Assembly (NCBI GenBank): GCA_039090855.1 | Contig: CM077010.1 | Coordinates: 43,356,905-43,420,904, forward strand | Source of the DNA: Macrothele yani | Taxonomy: Eukaryota > Arthropoda > Arachnida > Araneae > Macrothelidae | Direction of reading: 5' to 3' | DNA length: 64,000 nt | Shown: positions 52,541 to 63,739 of the stretch, one piece after another | Numbering within the stretch: the stretch's first letter is position 1 | How the letters are laid out: every line of letters begins with the position of its first letter | Translations under genes and position numbers: made by a program | Notes under the pieces: model-generated | Database searches by the model: none | Told to the model about the DNA's origin: nothing | Seen by the model: the letters and a program-made list of their open reading frames with translations, nothing else

Positions 52541-55325
52541 TAATGTCACACTTTCACTCCAGCCCAAACATTAAGCACCGAGCCTCAGGCGTGTTCCAAA
52601 AGTTTACAAGACTATCAAACACGAAATAGGGCCATTATAAGGCATGGTGATTTTCTGGCAATTTTCCTCTTATTACTTTCGTGTTCTGAAGGGATGCATA
52701 AATACGAAATATCATCAAAAGCAGTATATTTGCAAAAGTCAAGGACACTTGTTTTCAGATGCCTTGATGTAGGGAGAGCTGTGTAGCTTAATGTTCTTTA
52801 TAAATAAGAAAACGTTAAAATTCAAATTGTCACGAAGGCGTCCTAGTTCTAGGCTTTTATAAATAAGTATCTCCTATACATGCGATATACGTGTTTTACA
52901 TTTGCTAGCAGTGTATTGCAAATAAAAAAAATGCCTACTAAAGGTATTACCATATAAATATGCCTTGGAGATTTTTAAATCAGAAAGCGTCAGATTTATA
53001 TCTTTACTACTTGCGCAAATTTTACTAACACAAAAAATTGTTTGAAAAAAGTGTCAGAATGAACTGGGCTTTTATGACACAAAATAACCTGTCTGGACCT
53101 TTGCAAAAATGAGACATAATTAACATTACTAACCTGTGCAGACCTTGTAAACAGGAAAAAGTAGGTACAAAATTGCATAAAGGTCAAGCCCTAACCTTAG
53201 AACTAAGGCGTTGCACCCTTGTGAAAGTGTGACATTATTGTCTTTGTTATCTGTGTATGCTTACAAATATAAAAACAATGGGATTAAATTAACTAATGAA
53301 AGTCGAATTGGAGCTAGGGTATAATGAGCTACTGATATACAAGATTCTAAATATTGTTGGAATTATACCCTCCCAGTGCTAAAAAAAAAAAAGACGCAGG
53401 TCGTTAGAGTACATTTGCAACCGCTTTAAATGGATTGCGACATCACTGCGTGTTAGGTGCTGTTGTTGTTCACCCATCGAAAGAAGCGTCGTGTACCTTG
53501 AAACCACATATCCGGGTCTCTTTCTTCCCCTCTCTGATGTGAGCCCGGTTGCGGTTGGGAAGAAACCCGTCTGTGTGCTTTGGTTAATGCTTGTGCGCGG
53601 TCGTTCGCTACGATGATATCTGTGCGTGTTGTTCGTTAACAGAACTAACTGCTCCTGAATAGAAGAAGCAATTTAAATGGAATGTTCCCGATCATTAGCC
53701 TCAGTTACGCTACAATATTTTTTTGGATATGTATTTCCTATTATTAACTAAGTATTTTCTCCAATAGCGACGCAATTATGTGGTAAGACTGAAGTGAACT
53801 TCTACAACAAACATGGCGTCAGTTGCGCAGAAAGAAATGCTTTATTGTATTATCGTGGAGCATCTGCGTTTTGTGAACATATTAGCTCAAGTTGAATACC
53901 ACTGAGCCCACGTATCGTCCTTTGTATTATAATTAAATGTTTCTTCTATTTTCATACAATTCAGGTCGGTATATAGTTTTATTATTACTAGTATGGTGTA
54001 CCGTTTGTTCTATTATTGTTAAGCATACATTCTTTCGCCTTGAATGAAGGTCTAGCGAATAACCTGAATATGTGGTATGATATTATCGCTAGTAGTTACG
54101 GAAAGCTTTTAGTGTAGGAAAAACAATGAAGCAAACTTTTCTACGAAGGCCGTCTAGGCCTAGCACCTGATAAATAAGTGTCTTCCAGTTGTGTAAATCT
54201 GTTCCCTTTTACGGAATTTTTCTCTTGTGAAAGCCAGTTTTGTTATTCTACTCCTCATGGGGTCACGTGCATGTTAGCACCGCAGATCTTTAGCACTTAC
54301 AGCTTTGTCTTCGTTTTCTAACTTCTCCAATCCAAAGAATTTCTTCTGCTTAACCCTTTTTCCACTACAGCACGAGTCATGCTTCATTTCTGTTATTTCA
54401 CCGATTTGAAAACCCCAGAAAGTTCTTGGAGTTTGAATCCAAGATAAAAACACGATTTTATAGGGCTTCCTAATGCTGTTTGGCCTTGCAGATTTCCTAT
54501 TGGTACCAAAGCAGGTTATTTTTTGAAATGGAGGTTTCAGTCTAATTCTGATTTTATAAGTCACAATGTTAGTGGTAGCCCACATTAGATTTGAACAAAA
54601 ATATCGTGTGTCTTGTGTTTGACATGTAGGCACAGTAAAACTGGCCAACAAAAGGTAATTTTATACTAGCCCCTAAAGTGTATGCGGGCAGTTTTACTGT
54701 GGATGTTTTACCTAAACCCGTTTTATGCTATTTCAAACCATTTCAACTAACAATGTTTTTTTCTTTCGAGAATAATTTCCTTTTTCACTTAGTACCTTGT
54801 TCCAACAATCGAACCAATGAATCTTGCAAGGAAGCAGAACAATTTGGTCCTCCTTGTAAAGTTACTTATTTATAACACACGTTGAGGAAAGGGGATCTAA
54901 AATCGCTACCCCCATAGCCTTGATGTTCATTCCATGCAGGGTAATGCAACACGGAAACCATGCAAGTGCAAAAGGCAATTAATAATCAGCTGCTGTGTTA
55001 TCTTGAATCACCTAAGCTCATTAATGACTGTCAGTGTGGGTGGTTTTCGTCAAATCTATTATCGTCTGCTGCTAAAGTGTATTTTACGTATACCTAGAAC
55101 AGTCATGCAGGCTTTATGTTCATACACAGGCGTGACATTTTGCAGTCTCTTGTTGAAGTTTAGCAGCAAAGTCTTTTCGAATGAAGGGAAAAGACTGAAA
55201 GGAAATTTGCCAAGTTTATCACTCATAAAACCATACCATGTGGAACGAAATTCTCATAAAATTTCGCAAGGAACGAAGAACATAAAAAAAAAGTAGAGAA
55301 ATTAAAGACTCTTCGAGTTATAATT
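52541..55325. other. No gene recognised
   Basis: Mostly AT-rich. A GC-balanced stretch near 53400-53660 has no coding signature. A minus open frame of 125 codons at 54274-54651 and a plus one of 120 codons at 54934-55296 lack recognisable domains. An inverted pair around CAGTAAAACTG (54633) / CAGTTTTACTG (54691) spans the first ORF's start. Confidence 0.4.
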
Positions 55326-55650
55326 GCGCTTAGTTTTGCACAACTCATAGGTCTCAAAATTAAAGAATAAATTTACTTATAAACAAATTACGCTTCGTTC
55401 ATTCTTAGGAAATTTATTTTAAATTTAATTTTTGCGCTTAGTTTTACACAACTTATACGTCTCGAAATTAAAGAATCAATTTACTTATAAACAATTACTC
55501 TTCGTTCATTTTTCAGGAAATTTATTTTAAATTTAATTTCTGCGCCTAGTTTTACACCACACATACGTCTCCAAATTAAAGAATCAGTTTACTTAAAACA
55601 AATTACTCTGCGTTCATTTTTTAAGAAATTTACTTTAAATTAAAATTTTT
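55326..55650. repeat. Tandem repeat, 108-bp unit, three copies
   Basis: GCGCTTAGTTTTGCACAACT at 55326 recurs at 55434 and 55542, exactly 108 bp apart, each followed by CGTCTC.AAATTAAAGAATCA and GGAAATTTATTTTAAATTTA. AT-rich with no coding content. Confidence 0.88.
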
Positions 55651-56518
55651 GAAATCTTAGCAAAGCGTTGAAATAAATGCATCATCTAGAGTTAAAAATA
55701 ATTTATTCAAAATGGATAGATACATTAGATTTGTTACACACATTTTTGACGGGCGGTTTTTTCGATAGATTTGGATATCAAACAATGCTGCTGTTGACCA
55801 TAATTTAGATTTATACGAATTTTAATTTACCTCCACTTTTAAAATTTGGTGCAAAAATAAGACGGCTCAACTTTAGAAATTAATTATTTCATTTCATATT
55901 ACTTACCGAGTGAAAACATTTACTGCTCCAGAAATAATATTAAACACAACAGTTTAGAAAATGTTTCTGGAGTTTTCATCAGACTTGGCTTCATAAATAA
56001 ACCTTTGCAATCAGGCGTTTCTGTACGTACTGGCATCTAGACTGGCTGTATGTGAAAGACGGAAATTTCATTGCTAAAGGACTGTTATACAGGGTACAGA
56101 GGAAAGTCCATATTCAGGGCAATAGCTGCGGAAGAAAGGGTCCGGGTGGTACACAAGGTACGTCTATGTATAGGAAAGGGACAATGGGCGAGCGAATGAA
56201 AGCGATTGGAGCTCCGCTATCGGCAAAGGTAAGAAGTTGGGAAACCTATCTCACGAACAACGCGAGATAGAAACAACATTCCCATTACAAAGTTGTAGTG
56301 CATCGTCTAATTAGTAGGAAACGACATGTGGTGTGCAGGAATTAAGTACATGGATGGGTCAAAATGCTGCTAAAGTGCACGCGGTCGCTGGATGGTTAGG
56401 CAATTCAAAATATCGGCCCACGATGGAGAACGATTCAAATGCGTATGTAAATATTGATAGTGACGTAGAAGCCGGTCAGTGATATAAAATACCCAGGCTG
56501 GGCATTTGAACGTCAGTC

Positions 56519-56835
56519 GGGCCGCTTTTGTCCTAGTGGGAAACGTTCGTGACTGCCACCGAGAAGACCTCAGGTTCGATCCCAGGCAGGCACGAACGCT
56601 GAACCACTAAATATCCGCCGTGCGTCGGATGCGCACGTTAAGCCGTCGGGCCCCGGGTACTGTCCCTCCAGTGATAAATAAGGGCGTCTTCTTCCCCCTT
56701 TCTATACGTCGCTTCCGTGTCACTTTCCTATCGGGCACTCTAGCCCAAATCTGCTAGTTTCCTATTTCTAAGGGTTGTTTAAGACCTGGGGTCAGACACT
56801 CCTTTCCTAAAATCCACTACATATGACCTGATTTG
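56519..56835 (+). mobile_element. Second SINE type, tRNA-like head
   Basis: 317 bp flanked by identical 15-bp direct repeats ATTTGAACGTCAGTC (56504-56518 and 56836-56850). The head has TTTTGTCCTAGTGGGAAACG (A-box-like) and CAGGTTCGATCCCAGGCAGG (B box). The body (GTCGGGCCCCGGGTACTGTC, TAAATAAGGGCGTC) is unrelated to the other SINE family here. It is inserted in the leader of the DD41D element. Confidence 0.85.
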
Positions 56836-56905
56836 ATTTGAACGTCAGTCAACGTAAACGTTGCAAACACTGATGTAGGGCTACTCGAACGCTGAGTACT
56901 GTAAA

Positions 56906-57790
56906 ATGGTCGTGCTTCATGGTAATGTCATCGCAATGCCCACGAAGCTGCAAGGCGGTATGCCGTGCGTTTTCCGACTGGTCAACATCCAACTGCAGCG
57001 ACTATTAACAACTGTGTTCGCCGCCCCAGAGAGACCGGAAGCATACAGTCACGTCCGCAATCAGGCAGACCTAGGGGTTCGGGTATTACAGTGCATCCTG
57101 AGGCTGTCCTGGGATATGTCCTTGCCGATTCCAACATTAGTACCACAGCAGTCGTCGAAGCATATGGATTAACAGCACAACGTGTTTGGCAAATCCTGAA
57201 CGAGCATGGAGCTCACCCGTACCACATTCAGCTAGTGCAAGGTTTGATGGATGGAGACCAGGGAAGGCGTTTCGATTTCTGCAACTTTGCACATAACACG
57301 TTGGATGTTAATCCAAACTTTTTGGCCGATATCTTGTGGACAGAGGAGTCCCGTTTTACACGGGACGGAATAGTCAATTGGCATAACACCGATTACTGAG
57401 CTCTGAGCAACCCATCTATGGGACGAGCTGCTGGACATCAACGACGTTGGGCAACTAACGTTTGGTGCGGTATTTGGCGAAACGCACTAGTTGGACCCAT
57501 TTTCTATGATAGGACATTAAGAGGTCAGCGGTACCTTCAGCTCTTACGGTGCCTGATATCTGACTTTTTGGATGATCTTACCCTCAGAGATCTGCTGTAC
57601 ATGTGGTACCAACATGATGGTGCACCACCTCACATGGCAGCCAAAGAACGGAGTTTCCTGGCTGAAACATTCAGACACCAGATAATTGGTTATGGCGGTG
57701 CGGTGGAATGGCTACCGCGGTCACCGGACTTAACACCTTTGGACTTCTTCCTGTGGGGTTACTTGTAGGAAAAAAACGAATGTATTGCCT
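56906..57790 (+). pseudogene. Tc1/mariner-superfamily transposase, DD41D
   Basis: HTH part: RRPRETGSIQSRPQSGRPRG, then STTAVVEAYGLTAQRVWQIL and NEHGAHPYHIQLVQ. Catalytic part: ADILWTEESRFTRDGIVNWH (first acidic position, DE-like TEE), a TGA after NTDY at 57399, then ATNVWCGIWRNALVGPIFYD, LYMWYQHDGAPPHM (second Asp) and LPRSPDLTPLDFFLWG (third Asp). I count 41 residues between the second and third Asp, the DD41D spacing. It ends at TAG 57766-57768 within the usual FFLWG.L region, followed by a short remnant of the C-terminus. Two stops make it inactive although the sequence is well kept. Confidence 0.85.
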
Positions 57791-58000
57791 CAAGGTTCGG
57801 TTCCATCCAGTCTTTTTCCTTGCTCATTCTATTTGTCTGTTTCCCTTTCTCTGCATTTTTGTCTGTCTTTTTCTCTCTTTCTCACTGATTTTGACATTAT
57901 CTGAAAAGGTGCATCTTACCGTTCTAACGGAAATAATAACAAATATTCCAATTTTACATTCTTCTTATTCTCAGTTGAGGACGCCTGATTTTTTTTTTTT

Positions 58001-59911
58001 TTAGCACGTCTTTTGTGAAAAAAATTCGTGCTTATGTTATCGGGTTGTGCGTCCTTCCGTCGGTCTGTACCCACGATATCTCTGCAACTATTAGTCAGAT
58101 TTAAAACATTCTTTTTGCATTGGAAAGCTTTAAATATACGAATGATGATCCTTTATTTTGTTATTATTTACGATGTACGATTTCGCCGCTAGAGGGCCTA
58201 AATGCAGATGATGTCGAATTCAAAAATGCGTTTTACTCCACATATTTGGTTCTAAACATCCGATTGAAAAAAATATTTTATATTTCGATTCCATTTATGT
58301 CGAAGAGTGTTTTAGATATAGTTACTTTTTTAAATTACGTATACATTTTCCGCTAGGGGGCGTAAAAGTAAATTATATTTTTCCCGAAAACTCTTCTTCT
58401 ATAACTCCGATTTGAAAAACGTTTTCTTCAGCGGATACACTTCCTGATGGAAAATCGTTTGCGTATATAATTTCAAATTTTTGGGAAAGAATATTTTGGC
58501 CACCAGGGGGCGTAAGTGTTAATTTTTACTTCTGATGTATTTGCCATAAAATCTGAGCTTATAAAATATCGATTGAAAACATTCTTTCGTGAACTGATGC
58601 CACTCACATGGTAAACTTTTTCCGAATATTTTCTTCTTAAAATATTGGATAGTTTCTCCGCCAAGGGACGTAGATGTATATCTTATTTTTGTCAATATCT
58701 CTACTTCGAGGAGTCCGATTTGAAAAATTCCTTCTTTGTTGGATAGTGTTTTCAGTGTGACACGTGTTTCATATAATTTCAAAAATTTCAAGTAGTTCAT
58801 AGACTTTCCCTTAGGGGGCGTACAGGTAAATTGGGTATCCCCTTATATCTCTGCTTCTAAATCTCCGATTTGAAAACTTCTTTCTGCACCGGATACAGCT
58901 CCTGATGAGAAATCGTTTGCACATAATTTCTAATTTTTGAAAAAAAAATGGTTTGGCCACCTGGGGGCGTAAATCTTAATTTCCGCTTGTGATGTATTTG
59001 CAGCAAAATATGAGCTTCTAAATTCTCGATTGAAACAAAACATCGTTTATAGACCGATACTACTCATATAGACAAAAGTTTTAGAAACATTTTCTTCTTA
59101 AAATAATGCAAGGTTTCTACGCCAGGGGGCGTAGATGTGTATATCTTATTTTTTTCAATATCTCTACTTTTAGGTGTCCGATCTTAAAAAATTCCTTCTT
59201 TGTTGATAGTGTTTCCGATACGAAATTTGAAAAATTCCTTCTTTGTTGGATTGTGTTTCCGATGCCTATAAATTCAAAAATTTAATAATTTCTGCGTTAT
59301 TTCTGCTTCTAAAACACCGATTTGAAAAATTATTCCTGTATCGCATACAAGATTTGATGGAAAATACTTTTCACATAATTTCTAATGTTTGGTAAAGAAT
59401 GGTTTGGCCACCAGGGGTCATAAGTGTTCATTTCTGCTTCTGATGTATTTGTAGCAAAATCGGGACTCCTTAAAACTCGACTAAAGTTTTTTTTCTTGGA
59501 CCGATACCGCTCATATGGAAAAACCTTTTGAGAATACTTTCTTCCTAAAATAATGCATGGTTTTCCCACCAGGGGACGTAAAGTCACATCTTATTTTTGT
59601 CGATATCTCTGTTTCTAAGAGTTCGATTTGAAAAATTATTTCTGTGTTGGAGAGCGTTTCCGGTGAGAAATGTTTCTCATATAAATTCATGTTTTTCTTA
59701 ACGCACAAGTCTGCAACCAGAAGGCGTAAGCTCGCGATTCCGTTTACAGCAATATCTGAGGGATTAAAAACCCGATTGAAAAACTTCTTTCTTCCGTCAG
59801 ATACTATTGTTTTCCATACCGGTTCCATTTGACTTTGAATAGCTTTGATAAATTTCATTTGCGTCAGAACGGATTCAAACGACGTGCTTATTACACCCGA
59901 AAATTCGGTGT
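58001..59911 (+). repeat. Tandem array of ~150-bp monomers with CTCF-like motifs (three-monomer order)
   Basis: After a hairpin-forming head (AGCACGTC ... CGTGCT, 58003-58033) and GTCCTTCCGTCGGTCTGTAC, about eleven monomers follow. Each has an AATATCTC.GCTTCTAA / CCGATTTGAAAAA segment and a CCACCAGGGGGCGTA-like segment. The motif centres are near 58189, 58354, 58505, 58663, 58814, 58960, 59123, 59412, 59573 and 59719. Monomer types recur every third unit: 58505, 58960 and 59412 carry TTTGGCCACC; 58663, 59123 and 59573 carry a ...CCAGGGGACGTAGATG type. The array ends with GACGTGCTTA (inverse of the head) and the hairpin ACACCCGAAAATTCGGTGT. Confidence 0.88.
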
Positions 59912-60229
59912 CGTCTTTCTTGTTTTTTTGTTTTTTTTGTCTCTGCAAATAAAAACAATCGAATATTTTCTAACACCCTCATTTTAAGTAATTTTTTGAA
60001 TCTGATGGAGCACTCCTTCTATACTTGTTTCAGACACTTAAAAAGAAACACGTTAGGTGTCAAATAATTTAAAATTCAGAGATTAACCTTTTTTTTGTCA
60101 TGATTCGGCGGCATTTGCACCTGAACGTTTGACGTTGTTGAAAACTCGAACGTTTCTTGTTAGCAAATTTTAAGCATAAAAGCTGTGAGCAGTTTCTCAT
60201 TTGCAACAAATGGCTGTGTCATTGTCGTC
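59912..60229. other. No gene recognised
   Basis: Short spacer between two arrays, T-rich near 59925-59940. Nothing supported. Confidence 0.5.
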
Positions 60230-61045
60230 ACCACCATGGCCCATGACTTATCGCAGACTTGATGAGTCATTAGAAGGGAAGAAAGCGCACCACACATGAC
60301 TCATCACAGTAATGGTTCCGAGGCGGAAAGGGTGTCACAACCCTGACCAATGGCTGATCCGTGACTCGATGAGTTATTAGAAAGGAGGAAAACGCTCCAC
60401 CCACGACTCATCACACCAATGGTTCTGAGGAAAGGGTGCAACAACCATGACGCATGGCATCTCCGGGATTCGATCAGTTATTAAAAGTGAGAAAAACGCG
60501 CCACCCATGACTCATCACACCAATTGCTCTGAGGCGGAAAGGGTGTCACAACCATTACCCATGGCGCATTCGTGACTCAATGACTTATCAGAACGTAGAA
60601 AACAGGACTATCACCCAAGACACATCACATCAATGATTCTGAGGAGCAAAGGGTACCACAACCATGACCCATGGCTCCTCCGGGTCTTGATGAGTTATTA
60701 GAAGGGAGGAAAATGCGTCACCCATCACACCAATGTTTCTGAGAATGAAAGGGTGTCACAACCATGACGCATGGCTCCTCCGGGACTCGATGAGTTATTA
60801 GAATGGAGGAAAACGCACCACTCACGACTCATCACACCAATGTTTCTGAGAATGAAAGGGTGTCGCAACCATGACTCATGGCTCCTCCAGTATTCGATTA
60901 GTTATTAGAAGGGAGGAAAACACACCACCCACAACTCATCACACCAATGGTTCTGAGTAGAAAAGAGTGTCGTCACCATGTCCCGTGGCTCATCCGAAAC
61001 TCGATGAGTTATGGGAAAGGAGGAAAACGAACCACCCATGATGCA
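60230..61045. repeat. Tandem array, ~107-bp unit, about 8 copies
   Basis: The landmark TCATCACACCAATG falls at about 60301, 60408, 60512, 60622, 60722, 60829 and 60936 (spacing 100-110). Each unit also has GAAAGGGTGTCACAACCATG and CTCGATGAGTTATTAGAA. Several units contain an exact TGACTCA heptamer. No coding role is seen. Confidence 0.9.
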
Positions 61046-63739
61046 AACGGGTCCATCTCGGATGAACGGTCATAAAACAAAGCCTCTGACCTCCTCGCCC
61101 ACGGTGTGGTAAACCGGAATTTGTTCAAATGTCAATCCTTAATTTGACTCATGGCTGACTTTCACTAATGTACAGCTATTCCCGAATATGTAAAAGGAAG
61201 CATTTCTCCAGGTAAACGAATCTGTTCTCGATGATGACATTATTAAGACGAGCTGTATTTATTTTCGGTAAGTTGTTTTATGAGCACTTGTTCGGAGAAC
61301 TGTCAGAAATTATCCCGTCAAATGCAACAACCATATCGTGTGAGCATGGCAGTCACACGACATCCACGCTGTTCCTAGCTCAGTTATTCAGGTGAGCTGG
61401 AAAACAAAATGAATTCTGGAGGGAAAATATTCATGTCGCGTTTCATATCCACTATACAAAATAATTCTGAAATTTCTATTAACGCCATTTAAAGCTGTCT
61501 TTAAATGAGTGTTAGGGTTCATCTTCTGCGACAAATGGGTTAAAAAATCACTCCTTGGGCGTGGATTTTACGACTTGAGGGACTGACTCAGAAGTTGGTG
61601 TCAGTGAATCACTGCAGAACTCACCGTGTTCAGAATGGAAGCGGTCTCTCGTTGGATTCACAATAAAAAGACAAAGTACGCACTATTACGTTTTAACAAA
61701 TTTAACCAATAACGCTATTTGGGGGTGGGGCTCGGAAAGAAGGCGGAGTTTCTATCTCAAATTCAGGGGTTCTCTGCTAACGTATACATTTCCTCTTCAA
61801 AAAATGAACATAAAATAGGATTTTAGATGATTTATGGAAGACAAGATTCCAATCTCATTTCTGGCCGCATTCAATTATTTCTATTTGACTTAGATAATTA
61901 AAGAAAATGAGATAGATATGAGAGATTTCTCTTCTTCCAGACAGAAACACTTCTAAGCTAACTTATCCCGCCATCTAAGGCCGAATTGGAATACTTTTGA
62001 GTCAAATAAATTGAATTAAAAAAAAACTTCTAAGAAGAATTTCGGAATTATAACTGTGACATATATTAGCAATGTTTCGTTTTTATTTGTGCTCAAAATT
62101 TGAAACACTACAAAGCAATAGGCTTCGAGAAAATGTGTACAAAATAATTTACATTGCAGATATACATGTAGGATAGAAGTTCTCTTACACTTATTCACAG
62201 ACAGCCTTCAGCCCATTTTAATTCTCAGCTAATAAGATCTGTAGAGTTACATAGAGTTAATACATAGAGTTTTGAAGAATTTCGTATTTCCAAATTCAGT
62301 CACGGCAATTTGCGTTATAAACTTAGCGCACTTCTGGTAAAATAGTGAACGGTTTTACAAATCACAAAAATTTGGGAAAGACACTTCACAATACGAGGTA
62401 ACCTTTGACATTTCAAAATGTTTAAAGGAATTTGTTTCGGTAAAAATTCCGTTACAATATCAATGCTTTCTTGGAATAAGATATCTGATTCCGCATTAAA
62501 AAAAAATTGACCCTTCAGCGAGAAATACTTTTAGCTCACAATGGAAAACGTGAGCTAAAGATTTCATTCCTTATATATATTTTCGTTTCCATTAAATCGA
62601 AATGAATTTACCTGATGGGACAATATAGGTAAAAGAGTTTGGCACAACGATCTGAATATCAGGTACCCCTCGCACGCAACATAAGTTTTCGTAAAATGCG
62701 TTTAGAATTCACATTCGACTTGTAAAGTAAGAATATATTACTTAAAAGGATAAATAATACTTACTCAAAGGCAAGAAAATCGTAGTGTAATTTCTGTTTC
62801 CTGAGCAGCATTAGAAATTGAGAACAGAGTACGTCAAACAAAATGATATAAAAATGCATTAACGTAAGCATTTTATACTAATAATCACAGAGACAAATAT
62901 CTCTCTATTCTGAGAAAAACATAATAATAAAGACAATCATAATATACTAATAATCACGGAGACAAACATCTATCTATTCTAAAAAAAAAGTAAATGCCGC
63001 AGCCGCTGCCTCCCCTGTTTTAGAAATTTCGCGACACTTGCTCGCAGTGCAAAAAGGATTAAACACAAAAACATGAAATATACATCATTTGTAGAGAATT
63101 GTTTGGAAAATACGCGGAAATTAATCGTTTTTTGATTCTGGCGATACTTCAAGAACTGTTGTATTTCAAACTTCAGGTAAGCAAAAAATTAATTTCAGCT
63201 CGCGTTCCGGACACACTAACAGCGACAAAACCACAAAAGTTTTTAGGTATGTAGCAACATCGCCGAATGTTTGCCCCCTCGTCGCCCCCATTTTTTGAAT
63301 TTGGATTTAGTTTACAGGAAATTAAATTTTCAAATTTCACGAAATTATCTATTTCGCGATGGGATCCATTTTAAAAAACGAATATATGGTAAACTATACA
63401 TCATAACTCATTGCAATTTTTACAGCATAAACTCACAACTATCGTCCCTCTTTTACAAACACTTTTTCTAAGTAAAAATCATTTTCTGATTTTTAAGCAA
63501 TTTTTAAAGACGCAAAGGAAAGAAACTAGCGCCTTATTCTGCCTTCCGCGTCAACCACACAGGAACGTTCGACGCAGCTATTTTTAGCACTCTCTTCTCA
63601 TTGGGTGAAAGGACAGGCTGCAATCTAACTGGTAATGACGGAATGCTTAATGACGTAGCTACGCTTTTAAAGTTCGACGTTTTCCGCCGGCGTACGTGAA
63701 TAGCTAAGTAAATATAGGCTTTTGCCTCTTATATAAAAA
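61046..63739. other. No gene recognised (AT-rich), small duplications
   Basis: Mostly AT-rich. At 62870-62990 a ~68-bp segment (ATACTAATAATCAC.GAGACA and TCT.TCTATTCT) is duplicated. Nothing else supported. Confidence 0.45.

Larger units (their letters stand above)
56088..57800 (+). mobile_element. DD41D Tc1/mariner element, 3' end not found
   Basis: Begins TA+CAGGGTACAGAGGAAAGTCC at 56088 and contains the transposase frame 56906-57790 plus an inserted SINE in the leader. No inverse of the left end is seen before 58000, so the right end is missing or too diverged. Confidence 0.6.

Noticed and set aside
54274..55296. Two ORFs of 125 and 120 codons on opposite strands
   Set aside because: No recognisable domain, AT-driven composition and no splice or start context; recorded only as unannotated sequence.
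58001..59911. CRISPR-like reading of regularly spaced conserved motifs
   Set aside because: Spacers are related monomers rather than unique sequences, the period is ~150 bp and the context is eukaryotic.
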